Notes under the pieces: generated by a model | Seen by the model: the letters and a program-made list of their open reading frames with translations, nothing else | Database searches by the model: none | Told to the model about the DNA's origin: nothing | Made by a program: the position numbers and the translations under genes | In this document: positions 51,281-63,489 of the stretch, piece by piece | Position numbering within the stretch: position 1 is the first letter of the stretch | Layout: every line of letters starts with the position of its first letter | Source of the DNA: Zizania palustris | Lineage: Eukaryota; Streptophyta; Magnoliopsida; Poales; Poaceae | Assembly: GCA_019279435.1 (NCBI GenBank) | Contig: JAAALK010000287.1 | Location: 83,455,886 to 83,519,885, forward strand | DNA length: 64,000 bases | Direction: 5' to 3'

Positions 51281-52247
51281 AAATTCAACTGGAGTGCATG
51301 TGGAGTGTAGAAAGCATGCTTCTCAGATATGATTGACTGCAATTACAACATCTACCAAGTATAGCAAAAGACATACTGTCTAAGACACATGGCATGATCA
51401 GTGCAATAGATGATATATAAGGAAAGTCATTAGCACGCATTTTTCAGTTTTTGCAAACAAAAGCATCACCATATTTTCGAGTAAACAAGCGAGGTAAAGC
51501 ATGAGATGCAAAAGCTAACTGAAATGTACCAAGATAAGCATTGTTCAAAACAAAGTGCTTCAGCAAACTTGTTATCATTTCAATGTTCAAGCTTTTTCTT
51601 TTCGCTTTTTCATTTATGCCAGGGGTTATTTGCGTTTCAAACCTTATGCTGACCGACCAAGTCAAGCCTAGGCCAGAACTGGACCATCAGAAGCTTAAGA
51701 CATTGGTCTTGGCATACACTACACTGTCCTAGTTCGTACCAAAGTGCTATGATACGCAGTCCAGAACAATGCAATGCGACAAAACAAACCCACCTGGATC
51801 TTTTCAAGTTTATGCATAAAAGGACATGGAAATTTCATTTTTCTAGATTTTTCATCATTTTTATAGCACATATCCATGTTTGAAAGCAGAAGGATGTCCA
51901 AGTTGCATGTTTGCATCTAAGTCAGGAACTAGCTACAAGGCATGTAACAGATAGCAAGAGCACTTAGCCTACACATGCTAGTTACCAGAAGCAATGGTGA
52001 TCATTTTTCAAGTTTAAAGCGTAAAAGCCATGCTTATGACAGATATCAGACATATCAAGTGAACTGAAGCAAAGCATGATCATCAACAAGTAATCAAAAG
52101 CATGTACTCGCTAGAATAAGTAAAGCAGTACAATCATATAACAGAAGCAGCTCTAAAGTGTGATATGTGAATATGCAGGATATGAACACACATAAAAGGA
52201 CTCAAGAAAAGAGTAAAGAAGAAAGAAAAAAACTGACGGAAAATATC

Positions 52248-55200
52248 CTAAAAAGGATACACAACACCCAAATCCCCTCGTAAACGCTCAAATGTAGACT
52301 GATCTAGGGGTTTGGTGAAAATGTCAGCCAACTGATGATGGGTATCAACATGAACAAGGTCAATGACACCTTTCTCATATTGATCCCGCAGAAAGTGAAA
52401 GCGCACATCAATGTGTTTGGTTTTTGAATGAAGACATTGGTTTTTCCCTACACTAATTGCACTAGTGCTGTCGCAAAACAAAGGAACTCTGGTAGGAAAG
52501 AATAACCCAAAATCTCGTAGAGTGGAAATCATCCAAACCAACTGTGAGCAGCAGCTAGCAGCAGCTACATACTCAGCCTCTGTGGTCGAAAGAGCAACTC
52601 CAGATTGCTTTCGAGAAGACCAAGAGACAAGAGAAGAACCAAGAAACTAGCAAGTACCGGAAGTCGACTTGCGATCCAACCGGCACCCACCAAAGTCGGC
52701 ATCCGAAAATCCAGATAAATCGAGAGAAGATGATGCTGAATAGAAAATACCAAGATCAGGCGCATAAGTAAGATACCTGAATATGCGCTTGACAGCCTGC
52801 CGATGAGACGTGCGTGGTGAAGACTGGAAATGCGTGCAAAGTCCCACAGCGAACTGTATGTCCGGTCTTGTTGCCGTCAGGTACTGCAGTGAACCGATCA
52901 TCCCTCGAAACTCCCTCTCGTTGACCTTGACACCGCTCTCGTCCTTGTCCAGACCCCCAGAAGTGCCCATCGGGGTCATCTGCGGCTTCAATTCTCCACC
53001 AAAGTCAAATTTCTTAAGCATATCGCGAGTGTACTTACCTTTGTGGATGAAGGTGTCGTCCTTGGTCTGCTTGATCTGGAGCCCTAGAAAATACTTGAGC
53101 TCACCCATGAGGCTCATCTCAAACTCACTGTGCATCTGCTCAGAAAACTTGGACACAAGATCATTAGTAGTACCGCCAAAAATAATGTCGTCCACATAAA
53201 TCTGAGCGACTAAGAAGTCTGAAGCATCTCTGAGCAAGAAAAGAGTTTTATCCACAGAACCCATCACAAAGCCCTTCCCCAACAAAAATTGCTTCAACCG
53301 GTCATACCAAGCCCTGGGGGCTTGCTTCAACCCGTATAAAGCCTTTTGCAACTTAAAAACATGTCGAGGAAACTTAGGGTTCTCAAAACCGGGGGGTTGC
53401 CTAACATAAACCTCCTCTTCTATGTACCCGTTCAGAAAAGCGCTCTTGACATCCATTTGAAAAAGCTTAAAACCCTTCGAAACGGAAAAATCTAGAAGAA
53501 TACGAATGGACTCAAGACGGGCAACAGGAGTGAAGGTTTCTTCAAAGTCAATACCTTCCTTTTGGCAAAAACCCTGGGCAACCAGTCGAGCTTTGTTGCG
53601 CACCACAACCCCATCTTCACCTTGTTTGTTCTTGAATACCCACTTGGTGCGTATGGGGTTGCATCCTAGTGGCGGCTCAACTAGTGTCCAAACCCGATTG
53701 CGGACAAAGTTCTCAAGCTCTTCTTGCATAGCATTAATCCAATTAGAATCAGAAAGAGCGTGAGAAACGTCTTTGGGCTCAAAAGATGCAACAAACGCAG
53801 ATTCAGCAAACACAGCAAGAGAGGTAGAAGAACGCAAAGTTCTCTCAGTTAAATCACCAATGATGAGCTCTGAGGGGTGATCATGCTAAACTGCTCGGGT
53901 TCCCTTGTGATCAGAAGTCACCTCACCGGAGTCAGCAGCAGGCACCTCTGGACTCGACTAAGGGGGCTCGATCGTAGTGGAAGAAGTGATCAGAGGTCCG
54001 CCCTCATCCTCAGTCGAAATCTCAGAAGGTGTGCGCTCTGCGGGGATGCAGAAGGTCCACCCTCATCAGCAGCTGTAGTGTCCTCATCTTCCTCGAAGAT
54101 GGACTCTCCGAGCTCATCATCACCAGAAAGCTCAAAAGAATGAGTCAAAGAAGGCAAGGACTCATCAAATGAAACCTCACAAGTCTCGACAAGCAGCTGG
54201 GATTCGAGGTTCCAAACACGGAAGCCTCGAGAATGCAATGCATAACCAAGAAAAACACCATCCCAGCAACGAGACTCAAACTTGTCCAAATGCCCTCCCT
54301 TCTTGAGCACAAAGCACTTGCAGCCAAACGCTCGCAAGTGGCTTACTTTGGGTTGTCTGCCAAACCGCAATTCATATGATGTCTTACGAAGGTAAGCTCT
54401 AAGAAAGATGCGATTGGCCAGATAGCAAGTCGTGTTCATGGCTTCAGCCCAAAAATGCCTAGGAGTCTTGTGCTCATCGAGCATCGTCCTGGCCATCTCG
54501 ACTAGCGTGCGGTTCTTTCGTTCCACAACGCCGTTCTGTGGGGGAGTGTAAGGAGAAGAAAACTGATGGTCCAGACCCTAATCACTACAGAAGCTGACGA
54601 ACTTAGAGTTCTTGAACTCAGAGCCGTTGTCGGAGCGAATTGCTCGCATCCGACCATTGTTCTCATTCTTCAGCTTCAAAATCAGGTCATGAACAAACTG
54701 AAACGTTTCATCCTTAGACTCCAAAAAGAAAACCCACGAGAATCGAGAAAAGTCATCAACAATCACAAGTGTGTACCACTTCCCACCGACTGAATGTACC
54801 CGAGCTAGACCAACAGTGTCCAAGTGTAAAAGCTCTCCCGGATATGAAGTCATCACCTGAGTCACAGGTGAGTGAGAAGCGGCAACCATTTTCCCATGAC
54901 GACAGGGATGACAAACTAGATCCTTCTCCATCTTAAGCTTGGGCAATCCTCGGATAAGGTCCATAGAGGTTAACCTGACTAGCAGATCAAAACTCAAATG
55001 ACCTAACCTCCTATGCCACTTCCAGAGCTCAGAAGAAGATCCAGCAATCAAACAGCGAGAAGGGCCAAAAGAACTAGAGAAGTCAATTCGAAAAACTTTA
55101 CCGAATGGTAAAATCTGGCAAATCAAAGACCCTCTAGAATCAACCACAGAATAATTGCCCTTCTTAAAATGCACTTCCAAACCATCCTCAAGAAGTTGCG

Positions 55201-55438
55201 AAACAGAAATCAAATTGAAGTTCAAATTCTTAACCAAATCAACATTCTTCAAAGAGAAATGATCTGAAATGTGAATAGAGCCTATGCCACTTACCTTCCC
55301 TTGACCACTGTTCCCGAAAGTGATGTACTCTTTGGAGCTCGGGGGAGTGAGACTGGAGAACCATCTGCGATGTCCCGTCATGTGGCGAGAACATCCTGAG
55401 TCCATGATCCAAACGTCCTCCAGTCCCCGAACTTGCAC
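52248..55438 (-). pseudogene. pol: pol of Sirevirus D, two UAG stops and a frameshift
   Basis: Minus-strand reading: protease MDSGCSRHMTGH (about 55410), WKWHRRLGHLSFDLL, CHPCRHGK, then integrase with IRSDNGSEFKN. A UAG at 54578-54580 interrupts integrase (element E has CAG at the same codon). Integrase continues at 54526 with ERKNRTLVEMARTMLDEHKT. A frame change follows near 54000. RT is open at 53837-52647, with QMDVKSAFLNG and YVDDIIFGG. A second UAG at 52647-52649 falls in the RNase H region, which ends with KHIDVRFHFLRD by 52248. Here pol is in a different frame from gag, unlike A and B. Confidence 0.92.
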
Positions 55439-55440
55439 AA

Positions 55441-58189
55441 TTAGTGGCTGTAAGTGGGAGCAAATGGTCCGGCACCAAGTTTAGCAAAAGAGCTAAACCA
55501 GTGTCGAGCCATTTGCTCAAAAGATGGAAAGCGAAAACCATCAAAAGAGTTTGGACCAAAACGCGGCTCAAAGAGCAGTCCTCGGTTCTGCCTAAACCTG
55601 CGGCCACGAGGTCCAGGACCGTAGCCAACATGGTCTGGAACTCTGCCAGAACGGACACCACCAACTGGAGACCGGGCAAGAAAGACGTCTCCTCTACCAC
55701 CACCTACACGACGCGGCCTAGCCTCCAGCCTCTCCCCGCGCCGAGGAACACGCAGTCTACCACCCTGCTGGTAGAACTGCTCCTGATCACCACGAGCCCT
55801 CTCTGCTCTCTCAACCCGATTCCTCCTGAAGCAGAACTCCGCAAGATGCCCGTCTCTCTGACAGTACTCAAAATGATAGGTGGGCTTCTTGGGATGTGGT
55901 TGAGGCTTGGGATGTTTGGGCTTGGTAGTGTTTGGTGTGGTCTTCTTGGGTTGAGAGGGTCCAGGAAGAAAGTCCAGAGAAGAGTGGAGGTGTTTGGGCT
56001 TAGGAACCCAGATAGGCTTCTTGGGTGGAGCTTTGGGTGGTTCATGAATCACTCCATCCTTGGGCTGACAAGCCTGGGAGGTCTCAGTGGAGTGAGTCTT
56101 GGGATACCTCTGCTCTGGAGTCATTTTGCTCCACTCCACTGCCCGGCTAATGGCACTCTCAAAGTCAGCCTTGGTGTAGGTGTAACCTACCCCAAACCCA
56201 TCCTGCCTCTTGAACTGTTGGATCATCATGCCAAGCTGTGGCTCTCTGGCACTGATCCAACTCAGGATAGAACGGAGGTAAAAGTTCTCATTCTGAGAAT
56301 CTGCTAGCTCCTCTCTCAAGGAAGCTAGAACCTCCACCTGAGACAAGCAGGTCTCACACTCACTCTCTACTTGGACAGACTTTTCGGCTTTCATCTTGAT
56401 CAACTCCATTCTAAGAGACAGACAATTCTCACAGACAGTGGGTGGAACTGACAGTGTCTCAAGCTCTAGCCTAGTCTGGGCAAGCTCAGCTCTCAATCTC
56501 TCCAAATCACCCAAATGCTCATCGCCCTTGGATTTCATCTCAGCTAAGGCAGCTAGATGAGATGGGCAATGATCACAGGGTGCGATAACAGTGGCTTGAG
56601 CATCTTTCAGCTCCAGCTGAGTGCTTTCAAGCTCAGTGGCCAACGCGTCCCTCTCATCAACCCTTTCTGTGTACCTGGACTTCAGAGTCGACAGGTCACA
56701 CAGAAGCACCTCACACTTCGGGCACTCACTGCTATCACCCAAGCAAGGGGAAGAAGATAGACTCTCAATTCTCCTGTTGGCCACGGCAAGCTCACTCTCT
56801 AACTCATCTATCCTCTTTTTGGCCCCCCTAAGCAGTTTTTCCCGATATTTTAACTCCTGACGATTGCTCTCAAGTAAATCAACAATTTCTCGTTCATAGG
56901 ATGATACCTTGTTGTCGTCGTCGTCGGAGTCATCGGAGGAGCTCTTTTCTTCCCTATCCCCAAGAGCCATTGAACAGAAGCTCTTGCGGGATCTTCGGCA
57001 CTGGTGTGAGTGGCTCTTCGGCTTGTCTCCGAAGGCCAAGAAGCAGAGGCCCGCCGGATCGTCCTTGTCCTTCCCCTTCCTGATGGCGATCTCCTCATCG
57101 CTTGAGCTCGATGAAGAGGAAGAAGAGGTGGACCACTTGGAGTAGCTCTTCTCCATCCCGGCGATGAAGGCCTTGTCGTGCTTCTTGTTCTCTCGCCGGT
57201 AGTCCTTCAGGGCCTTCTTGAAGAATCGGGTCTTCGGCTTGCCCTTGTTGAAGGATGAGCTCTCGTGCTTGCTGGAGTCATGGAAGCTGCCACCGGTGCC
57301 CTTCTTGTGTCCATTGCGCTTGGGCAGTCGGCGATGAAGTGTCCTGGATCACCACACTCAAAGCATCCGGATTTTGTGCCGTGTCTTTTGAACATTCTCT
57401 TATCATAGACACGACACACCCGGTTGTTAAAAAGACACAAATCATCATCTCCCAACAACTCAAGCTGGTCCTCAGTGATAGACATCAAAGAGAACCCAAC
57501 ACAGCTCACAACAGAGGGATCAACAGAAGGTGTAGCAAGGGCCAGGGATTTTGATCCAGAACCAGTGAGATTTGATCTCAGCTGGATATCTACCTCAGTG
57601 GCCTTCAGCTTGCTAAACAACTCAGAAATGGTCAAGGTATCGTAAGAAGTGCTCTCAACGATAGAGGATACCTTGATCTCCCAGATCTTTGGGTCCAAGG
57701 TACGGAGAACCTTGAGCGCCTGCTCGTGATCTGAGACTAACTGAGCACCCTCAGCCTTGTTGTCCCGAAGCTTGTTAATGATCGATTGAAAACGACCAAA
57801 CAAGGCTTCAACAGATTCACCCGGCTTCTGTGTGAAGTTCTCGTACTCACGCCGGTAGGTCTGATAGAGCCGAGCCTTGACCTGGGCTGTTCCCTCATGG
57901 TGTGCCTTGAGGGTAGCCCAGATCTCTCTCGTAGTGGAGAGATGACTCACATGCTCAAACTCAGTGGGACCTAAACCAGAAAAAAGAATGTTCACAGCCT
58001 TACTGTTGCTCAGATGCTGAGCAATGATACCAGCAGTACCCTGCTCAGTGACTGGCAATATGACAAACGTGGTGTGAACGCAAATGTCCCAAATGTCCGA
58101 ACCCTAGCTCATGAGATAGGCTCGCATGCGAGTCTTCCAATAGTTATAGCCATAGGCTTCCAAGGACGGGACCTTGCCAGGAGACGTCA
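55441..58189 (-). pseudogene. gag: gag of Sirevirus D, nonsense codon and frameshift
   Basis: Starts at ATG 58189 (MTSPGKVPSLEAYGYNYWK). A UAG replaces CAG after YLMS at about 58110. The frame continues to knuckle 1, CFECGDPGHFIADC (about 57345). A one-base indel directly after it shifts the frame; the rest (57156-55441, 571 codons) has the Ser-rich run, coiled coil, knuckle 2 (first Cys changed: YHFEYCQRDGHLAEFC) and an Arg/Gly-rich end stopping at UAA 55441-55443. Confidence 0.92.
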
Positions 58190-58241
58190 TGGTCACTACC
58201 GGGGTTTAGAACCGGTTAAGGTATGGAAAAACCCTAACCAA

Positions 58242-58253
58242 GCTCTGATACCA
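58242..58253 (-). promoter_or_regulatory. Primer binding site of Sirevirus D
   Basis: TGGTATCAGAGC on the minus strand, two bases from the LTR edge at 58256. Confidence 0.92.
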
Positions 58254-58255
58254 CT

Positions 58256-60198
58256 TGTAGGACCGAAAGTAGCGACCAGAGGGGGGTGAATGGGCGTCTT
58301 AAAAATTCTTTCGAATATATGGCCTGTTCCCAACACCCAACGCACCTCAAAAGACTAAGCAGCAAAGACTGGATAGATAGCCTAAGTCTAAAGATATCTA
58401 GCCTAGAAGCAACTGATGTTTAAAACAGAGAAATAGTGCTAATAGACAGATAAACAGTAAACACAAGACAAGGCAAGACAACCTTCTCAGTAGAACAATT
58501 CTAAGTGCACGGAGAATGAAATGAGAAGTTACCGTTTGAAATTTTGTCTCCTGTTCGAAACTCCGCGAAGCCTGCTTCACTGGACGAAGCCTGCTTTGCA
58601 GTGTCGAAGCCTGCTTCGCTGGCCGAAGCCTACTTCGGAGGTCGAGGTCTACTTTGCTGGCCGAGGTCTGGTTCGGAGGTGGAAGTCGAAGTCTGTCGAA
58701 GGTGTGTTGTTTATCTTAGGTCAAGAGTGAATGAGAGTGAAGTATGACAGAGTCGGAGCCTGCTTCGAAGTATGTACTTCGAAGGCAAGGCTTCGAACAC
58801 AGCTTCGAACTAGCACCCAGAGCGGAGAACCTTCGAAAAGAAAAGCGAAGGCTGACACGCGACAGAGAAACTAAAACGAAGCCTCCACACCACCTTCGAA
58901 CAGAACACAATAAGGACCTTCGAAGAAGACGGAAGCAAAACACTGAGAGAAGTCTAACAGAAAGACAAGCTTCGAAGCCAACTTCGAAACCTGTCGAAGT
59001 GTGTACTTCGAAGAGCTCGAGTCGGAGTACCTTCGCACAGACGTTCGAAGTATGAGACGCTGTCAGTTCAAAAAGTACTTCGAAGCTAGCAACTCAGGAC
59101 ACAAAACGAAGTTCAAAGTTCAAACGAAGCCTTCGAGTATATCAGATCGAAGCCTGCCTCACGGAGCTGAGGGGCTTCGAACAGAGAGGGTGGCTTCGCC
59201 AGAAAATAGTCAGAAAAGTTACTCGGGCCTGTCGACTTCGATCAAAAAGCTGCATAGTAGAAAGCAAAAAGTTGGCACAGTGTATTGTTGCTACAGTGTA
59301 GTAGTACTACTTGCAACAGCAAGAACTAGTACTACTTCTCATGAAGAACACACACAACAGAGAAGCTTCTGTTCCAAATAAATTGACCGCAAGCACAGTG
59401 AATGAAATGCTGCGCAAGTAAATGCTTCGCACAAACAAAAAAAACAGCCAGAATAAATTCTCCCAGACAGCAAAGAAACAAGTAAATCTCAGGAAGAACA
59501 AGACTTGTTGCCTGGCTGCGCACGCATGAACAGGAGAGAAGAGAGACAAAGCAAGAGACAAAATGACCCAAAGGAGTAGTATTGATTTCAGCAAAAGGGT
59601 AGTCCAAACCCTAGGGATTGGGGCCCTATTTATAGGCTGCCCAACACTAGGAATATTCTACCAGCCCCTTAGGGTTTTTACAGACGCAAGAATAAAGGAA
59701 AAGACTCTACCGCCCTTAGGTATTTTTACAGACACGACTGACTGACTATGGGCCTAGAGATACAGATGACTTATCCGGAAGCTAAGTTTTCGTAGCGACT
59801 ACGGCTTCTCTTCTGGACAGTCGGATACAAGATCAACGGTTGTTAGTTTTGCGCCGAAACTGACAAATCCTCCACCGACTTTGTACCAGGTACCCGGATT
59901 GGGCCGGCCCGACTCCGCAGCTCTCTCAGCCCAGCAATCGCTCACTGCCCGTGTACCTGAGTCAGTCCTGGTCAATAGCCCAGTGGGTCTTCTACTGCTT
60001 CTGGCCCATGTACCCGGATTGGGCCAGCCCGACTTCGCAGCCTCCTCTGCCCGACAGTCGCTCGCTGCCCATGTACCTGAGTCACACGTGGCCCATGAAA
60101 CAGCAGATCTCTTCTTCTTTTGTCCTCTTTGACTATCGTTGACAATGACTCATCACTTCTGGAGCCATGAGGCCCACGCTATTCAGCATGGCTCCTCA
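58256..60198 (-). repeat. 5' LTR of Sirevirus D (1943 bp)
   Basis: TGTAGGACCG at 58256 to GGCTCCTCA at 60198. Minus-strand TATAAATA at 59627-59634. Confidence 0.93.
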
Positions 60199-60203
60199 AA
60201 GAC
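60199..60203. repeat. Target site duplication AAGAC, right side of Sirevirus D
   Basis: Identical to 49046-49050. Confidence 0.95.
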
Positions 60204-62160
60204 GCCAGTGAAGAAGGTGAACCGCAAGCCAAAGGCTCGTGGTCCTTCAAAATCGCCTGTTTCATCGTCGGGGCAATTCGAAGAGGAAGACGACGTGGAC
60301 ATGCAGATGGTGCGGGGGACGATGAAGAGTCTCGGATGGGAACTGAGGCCCTCATCCAAGATGGTGCGAAGGTGGCGCCAATAGTTGAGGAGGGCGAACC
60401 TAGGCAGACGGATGCCGAAGTCACTCCATCTGGCCAGACAGACATCCCAATTTTGGATCAAGGCAGAGTTGAGGCCGAAAGGGTTTAGACCCTAGATGCA
60501 GAGGTCTCGGCTCCGAATGAAATGATGGTTGCTATGGCCAAAGAAACTCCAGCAACTGTTACTTTGGTTCGATCTCCGGAGTCCGAGGAAGACTTCGACC
60601 AAATGTTCAAGCCTCCGAGCAACCCTATGCTCGTACGACAACAAGGTGTCAGAGGTATACCTCCACTGAAGCTTGTTTCTCTTTCTTTTACTTGCAATAT
60701 TTAAATAATAGCATATACCTTGGGTTTGATAGAATCAACTCTAGCGGAGGTGGCCCTGGCTAAGGAGGTGGTTCTAGAGCTTGAGACAGCTTCGGCGTCG
60801 TTGCTGACTTCAGTGCAGGAGACAACTCCGACACTGGAAGTACCTCCGATGTAAGAGTCAACTCTAGCACAAGATATGACTCTGAAGCAGGCGATGGGTC
60901 CTGGAAAGGGTAATGGTAAATCTTGGCCAATGCCTGCTCCTACTATGGGGTGGACCCCATCAGAGTCGACTGATGGAGGCCAGTCGATGGAGGCTTCGGA
61001 AGACGCTTCTCTTTGCTCCAGCCCTTCTCCCACTGACAATGATTAGAGTGCCTTAACGAGCCTCTCCCTCTTGGCTCCTTTTCTTGAAAGGAGGACAAGA
61101 CTTCAGACTTTGCTAGCGCCTCTGGCTCGGGCTAGCCGAGAAGTGGGGGAGACCGAATTGGTTTCCATCATAGGTGAGGCCGAAGGGTCAGATCTTGACG
61201 CCACCCTTGAACAGGCAGCTTATCAGGTATGAAACACCTGCAAAAGTCAGTTTCATTTAAAGTATATATACAACATACTCACCTTGAATTTCTTTTCTTT
61301 TGTCAGCACATTGTTTTAGCTCGTGCGACTGCTGTTTCCAATGAGCGCGAATGTAATCGGCTCAAAGAGAAGGTGATGGATCTCCAAGAGAGCATTGCTA
61401 ACTCCGAGAGCCGGGCTTCGAGCTTGGAGGAGATAGCTCACATAGAGCAGAGCACAAAAGTGAAGCTGGAGGCTGCGAAGGAAGAGCTTGCGGCTGAGCT
61501 GGTGGTGCTCTGAACTGAAGTCGAAAGGCTTCGAGAGGAGCAAGCAGCCTCCGGAGCTGAGGCTATAAGGCTTCGGGAAGAGCAGCAATGCTTGGTTGAC
61601 AATGTAAGGGTGCTTCTTAGGCAGAAGACTATCCATATGACAAAGACGACTGAGCTCTCCACTTTGATCCATGACATGCAGTGCTCGGCTGAGGCCTTGA
61701 ATGCAGAAAAAGCAAAGTATGACAGTGTGGCCTCCGAGACTATGGACGTCCTTCTAGGCGTCTTGGAATATTTGGGACTTCTTGCGCCTCTTCATCGTTG
61801 GCCAATGATACCTTGACTCAGAAATTTATGATGATCCAAGCAGCGGCGAAGACGATGAAGACTTCGGGTACTCGGTACGGAGAAATCTCTGGACAACTAG
61901 CCGCTCTCGGAGTACTTTTCCACTTCGAAGACATTGGGATTTTAGTTTTGCCAGACCCCGGAGTAGCCCCCGTCAGCTTTGGCAATGCCCGGCTATTGAC
62001 CCCTTCACCCAACGTCATCACGGCTTGGGAGGCTTTTCAAGCTTCCTAGAAAGCCGATGGCCGGATGGCGGTGAAGATGTTTATCGATGAAGGCCACCGT
62101 CAAAAGCAAGCACGGACGCTGCCTTCGACTAGCATGCCCCCTCCGGACCCGAAGGTCTAG
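60204..62160 (+). pseudogene. Antisense accessory gene of Tat-2, 3' exons with coiled coil
   Basis: Continues the exon cut by Sirevirus D with a basic, then acidic stretch (KKVNRKPKARGPSKSP, EEEDDVDMQM), stop at 60384, and a further piece ESEEDFDQMFKP near 60580. A probable intron runs from GGTATG at about 61207 to TTTTGTCAG at about 61306. The last exon has a strong coiled coil (SNERECNRLKEKVMDLQESI, KLEAAKEELAAEL), a UGA at about 61510-61512 inside it, then GVLEYLGLLAP, and ends at a stop at 62158-62160. The layout, an N-terminal conserved domain followed by a coiled coil, is that of gypsy-type accessory proteins. Several stops and shifts make it non-functional. Confidence 0.65.
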
Positions 62161-63060
62161 CTCTCCTTAGGGTTCGATTATGTAAAAAACTTGTGTTTAT
62201 GTCTTTCTTTTGAATGAAAAAGACTTATTTGGAAATGTTTTTAGGATTTCCCATGTTTTTTTGATGATGTACTCGAAGTATTAGAAGTTAACGAAGGGCT
62301 CCGTCAATAGTGGGCTACCTTCGAAGCCTTAAGGCGTCACAGGCATCCTTGATTTTCAATTCCTCGAGGGAGCCATGGAGAGGTTATACCTGAAATTTGT
62401 AATGAAGTATTAGCTTATATTATGGAGGAAAAGGGGGAAAAAGAGGTTGTAAATTTAGCATCTTAATCTTCGGAGGACGTTGATTGGTCCGTAGAGGAGT
62501 GGTCTAGCGAAGATCAAGCGAAGAATATCCCCAAACGACTTTGGACCTGGGCCGAGCATCAGCAAGATCAAAAATATTTCTGGGCTTCAAAGAAAGGGAA
62601 GCAGATCAAATGTAAAGTTCTGAAGACTCCGAGCTGAGGAACAAGTCGCCCTTGAAGTTGGGCTAACTTCGAATCTAGTCTTGGGGACCGAAGGGGTCTT
62701 CATTTTCTTCTTGGCTTAGACACTGATTTTTCATAATGTAATATAATTGATTGAGTAATATAAATTGAAATGCTTCAAAATTGTGCCTTTACCTCCTAGC
62801 CCATCTTTGCGGGTGAGCGCCTTCGATTATCAAGCGAAGACAGTCGCACACAACGATTGTCATGCCAGCCAAGAGTACAATTTCAATAAGGTTTTTGATT
62901 TTGGAGGCTCAGAGCCCCTTATTGTATTGATAAAGAATTTGGATCCAATGGTTTGAAATCTGAATAGATGGTCGTTATGGAGCTCGTAGGGCTCTTGGAA
63001 CCTATAGGTTTGGAGTCCATAAGTGGTAGCTTAGTACTCTTTTTCGGATGTATTGGAATC
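62161..63060. other. Non-coding 3' internal region of Tat-2
   Basis: Lies between the end of the antisense gene and the tandem repeat. No domain or ORF that I can support. AATGAAAAAG near 62210 could serve as a polyadenylation region for the antisense gene. Confidence 0.4.
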
Positions 63061-63066
63061 CGATTG

Positions 63067-63345
63067 TTTTGGTCACTTTGGACTCTTTTACGGATGCTTT
63101 CAAGCAAATGGCTCAGAATTCGTGTATTTTGGTCGCCTTCGACTCTTTTTACGGATGCATTCAAGCCAATGGCTCAAAATTCGTTTTTATGGTCACCTCC
63201 AACTCATTTTACGGATGCATTCAAGCCGATGGCTCAGAATTCGTGTGTTTTGGTCGCCTTGGACTCTTTTTATGGATGCGTTCAAGCCGATGGCTCATAA
63301 TCCGTTTTATGAAACTTTCCCACCTTGACGGATGCTTCGAGCCGG
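63067..63345. repeat. Tandem repeat, 60-61 bp unit, about 4.5 copies
   Basis: The word CGGATGC (TGGATGC in one copy) starts at 63091, 63152, 63212, 63273 and 63329, giving periods of 61, 60, 61 and 56. Each unit contains TTTGGTCGCCTTGGACTC and TTCAAGCCGATGGCTCAGAA-like parts with some substitutions. Its place, next to pol in the 3' internal region of a Tat element, is where such arrays are known to arise. Confidence 0.88.
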
Positions 63346-63489
63346 TGGCTCGAAGTCTATTTATTGGGTTCATATGAATAATACTTACCTCCACAATTTG
63401 CTCCGTTCTCCTAGTGTGTCCACTAGGAGTAGAAATCATCATGAGAAGCACGCATTATTCGAACCATAAGCTTTATTCATTTAGAAAGG

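Larger units (their letters stand above)
49051..60198 (-). mobile_element. Sirevirus D: full-length but broken Ty1/copia element, minus strand
   Basis: 11,148 bp. Minus-strand order: 5' LTR 60198-58256, PBS 58253-58242, gag 58189-55441, pol 55438-52248, polypurine tracts, 3' LTR 50995-49051. It is related to E and more distantly to A and B. LTR divergence by eye is about 38 substitutions in 1943 bp (about 2%). Gag and pol each carry frameshifts and UAG stops, so it cannot make its own proteins. Confidence 0.95.

Noticed and set aside
60139..60384. Short plus-strand ORF starting within LTR D as an independent gene
   Set aside because: Its first part is LTR sequence and the rest is the continuation of the Tat-2 antisense gene exon; the joint start is an accident of the insertion.
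63067..63345. CRISPR-like array
   Set aside because: The units are direct, adjacent 60-61 bp tandem repeats without unique spacers, in a plant retrotransposon.
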